From DASSBG01 sp965651365 (GTDB lineage: Bacteria; Pseudomonadota; Gammaproteobacteria; Xanthomonadales; Rhodanobacteraceae), in assembly GCA_965651365.1 (NCBI GenBank), contig CBFGSA010000004.1, positions 1-51,148 on the forward strand: a DNA stretch of 51,148 nt, in the 5' to 3' direction. Both the position numbers and the translations under genes were made by a program. Under the pieces are notes generated by a model, which searched no databases, was not told the DNA's origin, and was given only the letters and a program-made list of their open reading frames with translations. This document shows positions 34,181 through 41,827 of the stretch, one piece after another. The stretch's first letter is position 1, and each line of letters starts with the position of its first letter.

Positions 34181-34287
34181 GTCATCCTGGGGCCGCCGAA
34201 GGCGGAACGCGGGATCCACTGGCTTGCATCAACTTCCGGGTTGGAAAGTGGGTTCTGGATCACCGCTGCGTGGTGTCCAGAATGACG
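34181..34287. repeat. dispersed palindromic repeat, copy 1 (GTCATCCTGG / AATGACG type)
   Basis: The element starts GTCATCCTGGGGCCG and ends CCAGAATGACG, making an imperfect inverted repeat with a GGGATCC block inside. Related copies lie at 35269-35355 and 45977-46139, always between genes. It sits just upstream of the PLP enzyme ATG. Confidence 0.75.
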
Positions 34288-34310
34288 ATGTTTCAAATCA
34301 AGTCATCACT

Positions 34311-34718
34311 TCAGGACCGCCACAGGTACAGCCAGCCGAGGGGTTGGTGGGCGATGGCGATGCCGATGATGATGATGAAAGTGGCAAGGGCGGCGAGGTA
34401 GCAGATGGCGCGCACGCGGCGGGTGCGACCGCGCTTGAGGGCGTAGGTGCCGAGCACGACGTAGAGCACCACCAGTACCAGCTTTGTGGCCAGCCAGCCG
34501 TTGGCGAACATGGCCCAGGGCAGGATCGCGACCAGCAGCAGGGCCGAAACCAGCAGGATCGTGTCGATGGTGTAGCTGGTGTAGCGCACCAGTGCGGCCA
34601 GCGCCCACTTCTTGCGGCCGGCCTGGATCAGCAAGCCGCGCAGCAGGAACACGCAGCCGCTCAGCACCACGCTGGCTACATGCAGGTGCCGGATGGCGAG
34701 ATAGTGTTCAGCCAGCAT
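34311..34718 (-). CDS. SirB2-like inner membrane protein
   Basis: The 135-residue protein has four hydrophobic segments and the motifs HLHVASVVLSGCVFLLRG and RYTSYTIDTILLVSAL that resemble the SirB2 family, whose function is unknown beyond an old link to invasion gene expression. The histidines in the first and last helices could bind haem, but that is speculation. The ATG at 34718 lies within the end of the truncated haemoglobin gene (11-base overlap), so both are translated from one message. Confidence 0.75.
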   Translation of the reverse strand: MLAEHYLAIRHLHVASVVLSGCVFLLRGLLIQAGRKKWALAALVRYTSYTIDTILLVSALLLVAILPWAMFANGWLATKLVLVVLYVVLGTYALKRGRTRRVRAICYLAALATFIIIIGIAIAHQPLGWLYLWRS

Positions 34719-35160
34719 CTGTCTCGGCCCGCACAGGTGCCGGCATGACGGGAATGCCGAAGTCGTTCTGTGGCCTGGTTTGCAAACCCATGCCCATCTG
34801 CATGCCGCGGGCGATGCGCTGGGCATAGCCCAGCATCTGTTCAGCCACTTCCGGGGCCAGCACGTCACGCGTGGTCTGCTGCCACAGCGCCAGCCATTGC
34901 TGGAAGTGGTCCGAGTCAATCGGCAACGGCTGGTGTTTGGCCAGCGGATTGCCGCGGTAGCTGCGCGCGCCGAGGGCGACCGAGCACCAGAACGAGGTCA
35001 GGCGCGCCTTGTGTTCGTCCCAGTCCTCGACCACGTCATTGAAGATCGGGCCCAGCACCGGATGGACCTGGATGCGGTCATAGAAGGTGCCGACCAGTTC
35101 GCGCACATCGTCGGGCGACAGGCCGCTGTCGATGAATCGGAGCATGCTCATGCAGGCCAT
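34708..35160 (-). CDS. group III truncated haemoglobin
   Basis: The 150-residue protein matches group III truncated globins (TrHbP). Visible features are ELVGTFYDRIQVHPVLGPIFND near the N-terminus and the WCSVALGARSYRGNPLAKHQPLPID segment containing the probable proximal His (AKHQPL). It also has the W-rich ALWQQTTRDVL helix. These globins are linked to nitric oxide or low-oxygen chemistry. Start choice among 35160, 35151 and 35145 is uncertain. The gene overlaps the SirB2-like gene by 11 bases. Confidence 0.9.
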   Translation of the reverse strand: MACMSMLRFIDSGLSPDDVRELVGTFYDRIQVHPVLGPIFNDVVEDWDEHKARLTSFWCSVALGARSYRGNPLAKHQPLPIDSDHFQQWLALWQQTTRDVLAPEVAEQMLGYAQRIARGMQMGMGLQTRPQNDFGIPVMPAPVRAETDAG

Positions 35161-35268
35161 TGTAACGAGGCCGGCGGGGGCGGGCTTGATCTGGGTCAGC
35201 GTTGACGGCCTTCGTGGCGTGGATCATTTGACGGGAGTTCCCGCACAACCGCAGTTTCCCAGCTGCTT

Positions 35269-35355
35269 GAAAATGGATCCCGGGTTTCCTCGCTCCTCAA
35301 AACGCACCCATCCATGGGCGCTCCCCGCGTCGCCTGCGGCGGCCCCAGGATGACG
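35269..35355. repeat. dispersed palindromic repeat, copy 2 (ATGGATCCCGGG / CCAGGATGACG type)
   Basis: It begins AAAATGGATCCCGGGTTT and ends GGCCCCAGGATGACG, the reverse orientation of copy 1. The 325-base gap between the globin and ketosynthase genes consists of this repeat, an 8-bp inverted repeat (35362-35392) and two shorter GGAGCG-type repeats. Confidence 0.75.
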
Positions 35356-35390
35356 GGATTTCCCAATGGAACGTTAACTAAGTGCCATTG

Positions 35391-35460
35391 GGCCATGGGC
35401 CGCTCCTGCAGAAGCAGGACATTCATTCGCATGCAGGAGCGCGCCATGCGCGCGATCAAG
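35391..35460. repeat. two GGAGCG-type extragenic repeats
   Basis: One copy (35391-35411, minus orientation) reads CAGGAGCGGCCCATGG; the second (35433-35460, plus) reads CAGGAGCGCGCCATGCG. Both match the repeat at 41096-41148. Such GGAGCGGC palindromes are frequent in xanthomonads and pseudomonads. Confidence 0.65.
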
Positions 35461-35485
35461 AGCGATTGTCCGCGAAGGACGCAAA

Positions 35486-36712
35486 CTACCAGCGGCGGAA
35501 GATCAAGCTGGTGTTGATGCCGCCGAAGGCGAAATTGTTGCTCATGATGTATTCGACATCGAGCGTGCGGCCGTCACCGGTGATGTAGTCGAGTTCGGCG
35601 CATTCGGGGTCGGGGTTATCCAGGTTCAGCGTCGGCGCGAAGTGTCCTTCGCGCTGCATTTCGATGGCCAGCCAGGCTTCCAGAGAACCGCAGGCCCCCA
35701 GGGTGTGGCCGAAATTGCCTTTCATGGAACTGACCGGAATGCGGTGGCCGAAAACCTGGTTTGTAGCGTGCGATTCGGCCACGTCGCCGCGGTCGGTGGC
35801 GGTGCCGTGCGCACTGACGTAGCCGATGGCCTCGGGCGCGAGCCCGGCATCGGCCAGTGCCAGGCGCATGACTTCGGCCATCGTTTCGGTCTGCGGCTGG
35901 GTGATGTGGGCGCCGTCGGAATTGGTGCCGAAACCGACCACCTCGGCATGGATCGTGGCGCCGCGCTGCTCGGCGTGCTCCAGGGTTTCCAGAATCAGGC
36001 TGACCGCACCCTCACCCACCACCAGGCCGTCGCGGTCGCGGTCGAACGGGCGCGGCGTCAGGTCGGGTTCGTCATTGCGCGTGCTGGTGGCGAACAGGCG
36101 GTCGAAGGCGCCGGTGGTGCCGATCGACAGCTCTTCGCCGCCGCCGGCAATCATCACCTGCTGCTTCCCGGCCTGCAGCGTCTCCAGTGCAAAGCCGATC
36201 GCCTGGCTGCCCGAAGTGCAGGCACTGGACGAGGGAATGATGCGGCCGTTGATGCCCAGGAACACGCTGATGTTGACGGCACCGGTGTGGCTCATCATGC
36301 GCACGTAGGTGCTGGCGTTGATCGAGCGCAGATTGCGGGTCATGCCGAGCTGGCCGAAGCGGGTCACGTCTTCGGCGCTGCCGGCACAGGCGCCGTGCGC
36401 GATGCCGACCTGGCCGCTGCCAAGCACCGGATCACCGAGCAGGCCGGCGTCTTGCAGAGCGAGTTCGGCCGAGCGCGTCGACATCACCGCAACCGGGCCC
36501 ATGCTGCGCATCGACTTGCGGTTGTAACGGTCCGGCAATTCGTAATCCATGACCGGGGCGGCCAGGCGCGTGTTCATGGACTGCAGATCGTCCCACTCGG
36601 GCATCTGGCGCACGCCGGAAGTGGCCGCACGCAAATTCCGGCGAATGGTCAGCCAGTCGTGGCCGAGCGCGGTCAGGCCACCGAAGCCGGTTACCACGAC
36701 GCGCTGGCGCAT
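35486..36712 (-). CDS. beta-ketoacyl-ACP synthase II-like ketosynthase
   Basis: The 408-residue condensing enzyme has an intact triad: Cys165 in SSACTSGSQ, His302 in SAHGTATDRGD and His336 in KGNFGHTLG (with Lys331). It is therefore catalytically competent, unlike a chain-length factor. The ATG at 36712 follows AAGGGGAG. It lies last in a minus-strand unit after FabV and an ACP, and faces the dehydratase/exporter operon, as ketosynthases of aryl polyene loci do. Housekeeping FabF usually neighbours fabD, fabG and acpP, so a specialised role is favoured. No second ketosynthase or chain-length factor is present in the window. Confidence 0.92.
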   Translation of the reverse strand: MRQRVVVTGFGGLTALGHDWLTIRRNLRAATSGVRQMPEWDDLQSMNTRLAAPVMDYELPDRYNRKSMRSMGPVAVMSTRSAELALQDAGLLGDPVLGSGQVGIAHGACAGSAEDVTRFGQLGMTRNLRSINASTYVRMMSHTGAVNISVFLGINGRIIPSSSACTSGSQAIGFALETLQAGKQQVMIAGGGEELSIGTTGAFDRLFATSTRNDEPDLTPRPFDRDRDGLVVGEGAVSLILETLEHAEQRGATIHAEVVGFGTNSDGAHITQPQTETMAEVMRLALADAGLAPEAIGYVSAHGTATDRGDVAESHATNQVFGHRIPVSSMKGNFGHTLGACGSLEAWLAIEMQREGHFAPTLNLDNPDPECAELDYITGDGRTLDVEYIMSNNFAFGGINTSLIFRRW

Positions 36713-36737
36713 GCTGTTGCTCCCCTTGGTCGCCAAG

Positions 36738-37004
36738 CTACTGCGCAGCTTGCGGCGACTGTTCGGCCACCAGTCGCTGGACCACCTGTTCGACATCGCC
36801 CACGGTGCGCACCTGCTTGAAGTCCTCCGGCGCCACCTTGCAGCCGGTCAACTCCTGCACCTTGAGGATCATGTCAACGGCATCAATGCTGTCCAGGCCC
36901 AGGTCCTCGCTCAGGTGCGCGTCGGGCGTGATGGACTCCGGATCAAGCTCGAACTGCTCGACCAGGGTGTCCTTCAGTGTCTTGAAAATGTCCTGCTGTG
37001 TCAT
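36738..37004 (-). CDS. acyl carrier protein
   Basis: This 88-residue acidic helical protein has the phosphopantetheine attachment motif LGLDSIDAVDM with Ser39. Glu/Asp richness and the LEDLGLDS-type loop are typical ACP features (here LSEDLGLDS). It lies 25 bases upstream of the ketosynthase gene, which strongly suggests that the two work together. Its sequence is not that of the highly conserved fatty-acid AcpP, supporting a dedicated carrier. Start at 37004 was chosen because the longer frame has no ACP homology. Confidence 0.93.
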   Translation of the reverse strand: MTQQDIFKTLKDTLVEQFELDPESITPDAHLSEDLGLDSIDAVDMILKVQELTGCKVAPEDFKQVRTVGDVEQVVQRLVAEQSPQAAQ

Positions 37005-37072
37005 CGATTCGATCAATGGGTGGCTGGCCACCGCTGGCCAAACGCCAAGCGTATAAGGCCACTGGCAGCCGG

Positions 37073-38272
37073 TCAATTGGTCTCGGGTTGAAATGCAACC
37101 GCGGGGTCGATCTCGGCGGCGTAATCGATATCGTCGCGCTCGAAGCCGAACAAATTGAGGAACTGACGCTTGTAGCCCGCGTAGTCGGCAAGCTGGTTCA
37201 AGTTGTCGTCGGTGATTTCGGGCCATATGGCCAGGCAGGCATTCTGAACTTCCGGAGCCAGCTCGCGCTCGTCGAGCCGCATCCGGCCATTCCGGTCGAG
37301 CCTTGCCTCGCCGGACTCCGGGTAGAGAAAATCGGCAAACAGGCGTGTCTGCTGCTCGATCGCGCCCTCGTCCACGCCGCGCTCGCGCATCACCCGCGAC
37401 ACCACCGACAGGTACAGCGGAATCACCGGAATGGCTGCGCTGGCCTGGGTGACGATGGACTTGAGCACCGCGACACGGGCGAAATCATCACGCCCGGCGC
37501 GCTGGCACATCGCGCTGGCCACCTGCTCCAGATGCGCCTTGGCCCGGCCGATGGTGCCGTCGCGGTAGATCGGCCAGGTCAATTCGGGCCCGAGATAGCT
37601 GAAGGCGACACTGCGCGCCCCGTCCGCCAGCAGCGAGGCATCACCCAGCGCGTCCATCCACAAAGCCCAGTCATCACCGCCCATCACGGTCACGGTATCG
37701 GCGATCTCCTGTTCGCTGGCCGCTTCCACGCAGACCTCGGCCAGGCAGTCCTTGTCGGTATCGATGGTGGTGCCGCGGAACGGCTGGCCGATCGGACGCA
37801 GGGCCGTGCGCACCGTTTCACCCCTATCCGGCATGCGGCGCACCGGCGAGGCCAGGGAGTAGATCACCAGATCGAGCGGGCCACCCAGTTGCGAGCGGAT
37901 CAGCTCGATGGCACGCTGGCGGGTTTCGTGGGCAAAGGCGTCGGCATTGAGCGACACGCTGGCCAGCCCGGCGCGGCGCGCTTCCTCCTCGAAAGCGGCG
38001 CTGTTGTACCAGCCGGCGCTGGCGGTCTTGCGCCCGCGCGGCGGCTTTTCCAGAAACACGCCCAGCGTGGCCGCGCCATGGCCGAAGGCGGCGTTGATGC
38101 GTGCAGCCAGGCCATAACCGGTGGATGCGCCAATCACCAGCACGCGCCGTGGCCCACCGCCTCCGCGCTTGGCATTGCGGACATGGGCGATCTGCTGGCG
38201 CACATTGGCGGCGCAGCCGGCCGGATGCGCCGTGGTACAGACAAAACCCCAGGTTTTGGGCTCGATGATCAT
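37073..38272 (-). CDS. fabV: trans-2-enoyl-ACP/CoA reductase FabV
   Basis: FabV is the NADH-dependent, triclosan-tolerant enoyl reductase that completes fatty acid elongation. The 399-residue length is standard. Visible are the N-terminal MIIEPKTWGFVCTTAHP, the cofactor loop VIGASTGYGLAARI (46-59) and the active-site pair Tyr236-x8-Lys245 in YRDGTIGRAK. It begins the minus-strand unit with the ACP 68 bases downstream. FabV is a common housekeeping enzyme in xanthomonads, so its link to the polyene-like genes may be positional only. Confidence 0.95.
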   Translation of the reverse strand: MIIEPKTWGFVCTTAHPAGCAANVRQQIAHVRNAKRGGGGPRRVLVIGASTGYGLAARINAAFGHGAATLGVFLEKPPRGRKTASAGWYNSAAFEEEARRAGLASVSLNADAFAHETRQRAIELIRSQLGGPLDLVIYSLASPVRRMPDRGETVRTALRPIGQPFRGTTIDTDKDCLAEVCVEAASEQEIADTVTVMGGDDWALWMDALGDASLLADGARSVAFSYLGPELTWPIYRDGTIGRAKAHLEQVASAMCQRAGRDDFARVAVLKSIVTQASAAIPVIPLYLSVVSRVMRERGVDEGAIEQQTRLFADFLYPESGEARLDRNGRMRLDERELAPEVQNACLAIWPEITDDNLNQLADYAGYKRQFLNLFGFERDDIDYAAEIDPAVAFQPETN

Positions 38273-38371
38273 TGCTGGCTTCCCCGATTCCGCAAAAAAA
38301 CGCGCCCATTCTACTGTGTGCCGAAGACGGGCAATTGCCGCATGACAGGTGCCATGCCATGATTCGCCGCC

Positions 38372-39061
38372 ATGACAACCCGGACAAACAGCCACTGGCT
38401 TGCCCAGCTCCGGGCCCGATGGCGCTCGCACCGGTTCCTGAAAGGGATTGGCATCAGCGGCTATATCGCGCTGTTCATGGTGGCCTATTTCGCGCTGCTC
38501 AGGCATCCGCGGGGGGCGGTGCAACTGATGCCGCTGACGGCGCTCGATCACTGGATCGGCTTTGTGTCCTGGGCGGTGTGGCCCTACGCAAGTCTGTGGC
38601 TGTACATCGGCGCCGTACCCAGCATGCTGCTGTTGCACGGAGAAATGTGGCGCTACGTGCTGGCGGTAACCCTGGTGGCGCTGACCGGCTGCGGCATTTT
38701 CTATCTGTGGCCGACCATGGTGCCCGTCACCGCCACCGACTGGTCTGCCTGGCCGGTGCTCGATCTGCTCAAATCGACCGACGCCGCGGGCAACGCCTGC
38801 CCTTCGCTGCATGTAGCCTACGCCGTGCTCAGCGCGATCTGGCTGCAGCGTCTGTTGCAGACTGTGCGTGCACCGGCCTGGGCGCACGGGATCAGCATCG
38901 TCTGGTGCCTGCTGATTGTCTGGTCGACCATGGCCACGCGCCAGCACGTGGCACTGGATGTCGCCGCCGGTGCCCTGCTCGGCGCCGCGATTGCCCTCGC
39001 CTGCCTGCGCTGGCTGCCGGGCGATGCCGTGGCATCCGTCCGGGCAGCACCAGTAGAATAA
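38372..39061 (+). CDS. PAP2 superfamily membrane protein
   Basis: The 229-residue protein has five or six transmembrane segments. The PAP2 active-site elements are CPSLHVAYA (C2, catalytic His) and STMATRQHVALDV (C3, His with Asp), while the usual C1 Lys/Arg motif is not clear. This pattern is nearest to the PAP2_3/inositol-phosphoceramide synthase-like branch, which moves or removes phospho-groups on lipids. It is the first gene of the plus-strand set and diverges from fabV over 99 bases. The role may be recycling of a lipid phosphate carrier, which is inference. Confidence 0.8.
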   Translation: MTTRTNSHWLAQLRARWRSHRFLKGIGISGYIALFMVAYFALLRHPRGAVQLMPLTALDHWIGFVSWAVWPYASLWLYIGAVPSMLLLHGEMWRYVLAVTLVALTGCGIFYLWPTMVPVTATDWSAWPVLDLLKSTDAAGNACPSLHVAYAVLSAIWLQRLLQTVRAPAWAHGISIVWCLLIVWSTMATRQHVALDVAAGALLGAAIALACLRWLPGDAVASVRAAPVE

Positions 39062-39070
39062 GCGGCATGC

Positions 39071-39985
39071 ATGGCCTTCCGGGGAACAGGGGAGCAGGGT
39101 TTGAGTGATGACAGCCTGACCATACGGGGCGAGGACGCCAGCGGCCGCAGTCGTGGCTGGCCCGGTGTACGGGCCTGGGCAAGCTACCGCTGGCGCCAGT
39201 TTGGTACCGGCCTGTGCTTCGTGTTGTACGGTCTGGTGGCGTGGCTCGGCGGCATCACGGTATTGCCCTTGCTGATGTTGTGGCCCGCTTCGGCGCGTCA
39301 GCGCCAACGGCGTATCCGTGCGCTGGTCAGCCTGTCGTTCCGCTGGCTGCTGGGTCTGATCGCACTGCTGCGCGTGGGCGATGTGCGCTTGGAGGGCCGC
39401 GAGTGGCTGGCGCAGGCCGAAGGCAAATTGCTGGTCGCCAACCATCCCATGTACCTGGACGTGGTGGCGCTGGTCGGGCTGCTGCCGCAAGCCGACTGCG
39501 TCATCAAGGGCGCGATGCGACGCAATCCCTGGTACCGGCGGTTTGTTCAGGCCATCGGCTACATCAGCAATGACGGCAGCGCGCGTCTGGTGAACGACGG
39601 CGTGGCCGCGCTGAAAAAGGGCCGCAGCCTGATCCTGTTTCCCGAGGGCACGCGCTCCACGCCGGGCAAGCCGCTCAACTTCTATCGCGGTGCCGCGCAA
39701 ATTGCGGTGCGCAGCGGCTGTGACATTCTGCCGGTGGTGATCCGTTGCGAGCCGCTGGCCCTGGGCAAGCACCAGGCCTGGCACGAGGTCTCCGACCGGC
39801 CCTGGCGCTTGACCCTGCGTATCTGTCCGCCGCGCACGCTGGACGATTTCGACTGGCACGAAGCCATGCCGCACGGCGTCGCTGCCCGTCATGTGACCCG
39901 TGCCATGCGGGCCTTTTTTGTTCAGCAGCTTGCGTCCGAAAAGCTTCCGGCCACATCTGCCGAAGCGGAAGGGCGCGAGGCATGA
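39071..39985 (+). CDS. lysophospholipid acyltransferase family (PlsC-like)
   Basis: The 304-residue protein has a hydrophobic segment at about 45-70, then the acyltransferase motifs NHPMYLD (HX4D) and LFPEGTRS. It is a member of the PlsC superfamily. Aryl polyene loci contain such an enzyme, thought to attach the polyene acyl chain to a lipid acceptor. An alternative TTG start at 39101 has a good GGGGAG site; the ATG at 39071 has none. The stop overlaps the next ATG (ATGA). Confidence 0.88.
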   Translation: MAFRGTGEQGLSDDSLTIRGEDASGRSRGWPGVRAWASYRWRQFGTGLCFVLYGLVAWLGGITVLPLLMLWPASARQRQRRIRALVSLSFRWLLGLIALLRVGDVRLEGREWLAQAEGKLLVANHPMYLDVVALVGLLPQADCVIKGAMRRNPWYRRFVQAIGYISNDGSARLVNDGVAALKKGRSLILFPEGTRSTPGKPLNFYRGAAQIAVRSGCDILPVVIRCEPLALGKHQAWHEVSDRPWRLTLRICPPRTLDDFDWHEAMPHGVAARHVTRAMRAFFVQQLASEKLPATSAEAEGREA

Positions 39986-40341
39986 AAGGCCTGCCGATCG
40001 TCGAGCGCCGCAAGCAGGGAGACGGCTGCCTGGAGCTGACCCTGCGTGTGGATGCGGACTGCCCTTGGTTCGAGGGTCACTTCCCCGGCCAGCCGATCCT
40101 GCCAGGCGTGGTGCAGATCGGCTGGGCCGCCTGGTTCGCCGCCGAGTGGACCGGCCTCACTGTGCCGCCCACGCTGCTGACGCGCATCAAGTTCAAGTGC
40201 CCGGTCCGGCCCGGTGCCGACCTGATTCTGCACCTGCGGGACAAAGCCGAAAGGCTGGATTTCGAGTTTCTGGCAAGCACCGCCGATGGCCCGGCCAGCG
40301 TCTCCAGTGGCAGCTTTGCCCAGTCCGCCCCGGCGACATGA
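39982..40341 (+). CDS. ApeI-like hotdog 3-hydroxyacyl-ACP dehydratase
   Basis: The 119-residue hotdog protein carries EGHFPGQPILPGVVQIGWA with the catalytic His33, and matches the small FabZ-like ApeI type found in aryl polyene clusters. ApeI works as a heterodimer with ApeP, whose likely partner is at 44703-45134. The ATG overlaps the acyltransferase stop as ATGA, and its own stop overlaps the glycosyltransferase ATG. Confidence 0.88.
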   Translation: MKGLPIVERRKQGDGCLELTLRVDADCPWFEGHFPGQPILPGVVQIGWAAWFAAEWTGLTVPPTLLTRIKFKCPVRPGADLILHLRDKAERLDFEFLASTADGPASVSSGSFAQSAPAT

Positions 40342-41099
40342 TCAAGGCCTGCGCGGTCATCCCGGCCTACAACCACCCTGACCGCCTGCCGGCCGTGGTC
40401 GCGGCCTTGCGCCAGCGAACGCTGCCGGTGATTCTGGTCGACGACGGCAGCAATGCCGCGACCCGCGAAGTGCTGGACGGGCTGGTCAGCGGTGATGCCG
40501 TCGAATGCCTGCATTTTTCACGCAACCAAGGCAAGGGTGCGGCCGTGCTGGCCGGCATCGAGCACGCTGCAAGCCGCGGCTTCAGCCATGCACTGCAGGT
40601 GGATGCCGACGGCCAACACGACCTGGACGATGCGCCGAAGCTGCTGGCGCTGGCCACCGAACACCCCGAATGCCTGATCTCGGGCTGCCCCGAATACGAC
40701 GACAGCGTGCCGGCCGTGCGCTTCTACGGCCGCTACCTGACCCACGCCCTGGTCTGGCTGGAAACCCTGTCGTTCCAGCTCAAGGACAGCATGTGCGGTT
40801 TTCGCGTGTATCCGGTGGCGCCGAGCATGCAACTGTCGCGGCGGGTGCGCATCGGCAAGCGCATGGATTTCGACACCGACATCATGGTGCGCCTGTACTG
40901 GGCAGGCACCGACAGCCTGTTTGTGCCCACCCGGGTGCGCTACCCCGAGGGCGGCAGCTCGCACTTTCGAATGCTGCGCGACAACGCGCGCATGGCCTGG
41001 CTGCACATGCGCCTGGTCACCGGCATGGCACTGCGCCTGGTCAGCCAACTGCAGCTGCGCCGATCGCCACCGGCCCGCGATATCGGCACCGATCTGTAG
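40338..41099 (+). CDS. family 2 glycosyltransferase
   Basis: The 253-residue GT-A enzyme has VIPAYNHPDRLPAVV, the nucleotide-binding VDDGSN and the DADGQHD metal-binding motif. MRLYWAGT-like helices and RYPEGGSSHFRMLRDN near the C-terminus resemble polyprenyl-phosphate or lipid glycosyltransferases. Aryl polyene loci encode a comparable glycosyltransferase, so it may decorate the exported lipid. It overlaps the ApeI-like gene by ATGA. A repeat hairpin follows its stop. Confidence 0.88.
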   Translation: MIKACAVIPAYNHPDRLPAVVAALRQRTLPVILVDDGSNAATREVLDGLVSGDAVECLHFSRNQGKGAAVLAGIEHAASRGFSHALQVDADGQHDLDDAPKLLALATEHPECLISGCPEYDDSVPAVRFYGRYLTHALVWLETLSFQLKDSMCGFRVYPVAPSMQLSRRVRIGKRMDFDTDIMVRLYWAGTDSLFVPTRVRYPEGGSSHFRMLRDNARMAWLHMRLVTGMALRLVSQLQLRRSPPARDIGTDL

Positions 41100-41148
41100 G
41101 AGCGGCCCATGGCCGCGATTTACGGTTATTGCCACAACAATCGCGGCC
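41096..41148. repeat. GGAGCGGCC extragenic palindrome after the glycosyltransferase gene
   Basis: It starts within the stop codon, reads GTAGGAGCGGCCCATGGCC, and contains a perfect 10-bp inverted repeat GGCCGCGATT/AATCGCGGCC (41111-41120 and 41139-41148). It could attenuate transcription between the two halves of the operon. The remaining 118 bases up to the LolA-like gene show no gene. Confidence 0.7.
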
Positions 41149-41266
41149 ACGAGCTCATGGCATCGAAAAATTCCTCGCAAGGATGCCGCCAGGTCGCTTC
41201 ATCAGCTAGGATTGGCGATTCGCGCGGCGCACTGGCGCCGCGACGCACCACCCATACGAGACTTGC

Positions 41267-41827
41267 ATGAGAGCAATAGCCATCCTGTTTGCCGTTCTGG
41301 CATTCGCATGTGTGACCGACATTGCCGCGGCGGCGGACGCGCCGCAGGATTTCGCGGCAAAGTTCGTGCAGACACGCACTCTGCCCGGCTTCGACAAGCC
41401 GCTGGTCAGCCACGGCGAAATGCGCTTCAGTGCGGAGAACGGATTTCACTGGCAGATCGACAAGCCCTACCACTACGTGTTCGAGATGCACGGCGACCAG
41501 GCGCGTGAAGAGCTGCCCGACGGCACCAGGCGCACGCTCAAGCCCGATCAGACGCCGTGGCTGAAGGCCGTGCAACGCATGTTCGTCGGCGCGCTGTCGG
41601 GGGACCAGGCCCGCCTTGAGCGCTATTTCGAAGTCAGCATCACGCCGCTGGACGATGGCCGCCACGTCACCCTGGTGCCCAGGCCCGGCGCCATGGGCCA
41701 GGTGGTCCAGCGCATTGAGGTCACCGAAGCCGCGCCCGGCCAGCCACGGCACATGGTGCTGAACGAGGTGGGCGGCGCGCACATGGAGATCCGCTTCTCG
41801 CCGGACAACGCGGAAGCCCGCGACTGA
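41267..41827 (+). CDS. LolA-like outer membrane lipoprotein carrier family protein
   Basis: The 186-residue protein has a signal peptide (about 1-22, ending AAAA) and the LolA-like pattern: PQDFAAKFVQTRTLPGFDKPLVSHGEMRFS, then FHWQIDKPYHYVF. Aryl polyene loci carry such a periplasmic LolA-like protein with an MMPL exporter and a DUF3261 lipoprotein, forming a proposed lipid transport path. It ends with TGA directly adjacent to the MMPL ATG. Confidence 0.85.
   Translation: MRAIAILFAVLAFACVTDIAAAADAPQDFAAKFVQTRTLPGFDKPLVSHGEMRFSAENGFHWQIDKPYHYVFEMHGDQAREELPDGTRRTLKPDQTPWLKAVQRMFVGALSGDQARLERYFEVSITPLDDGRHVTLVPRPGAMGQVVQRIEVTEAAPGQPRHMVLNEVGGAHMEIRFSPDNAEARD

Noticed and set aside
37073..39892. 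FabV frame continuing upstream to 939 codons
   Set aside because: The part before MIIEPKTWGF has no homology signal, runs across two opposite-strand genes, and FabV is complete without it.
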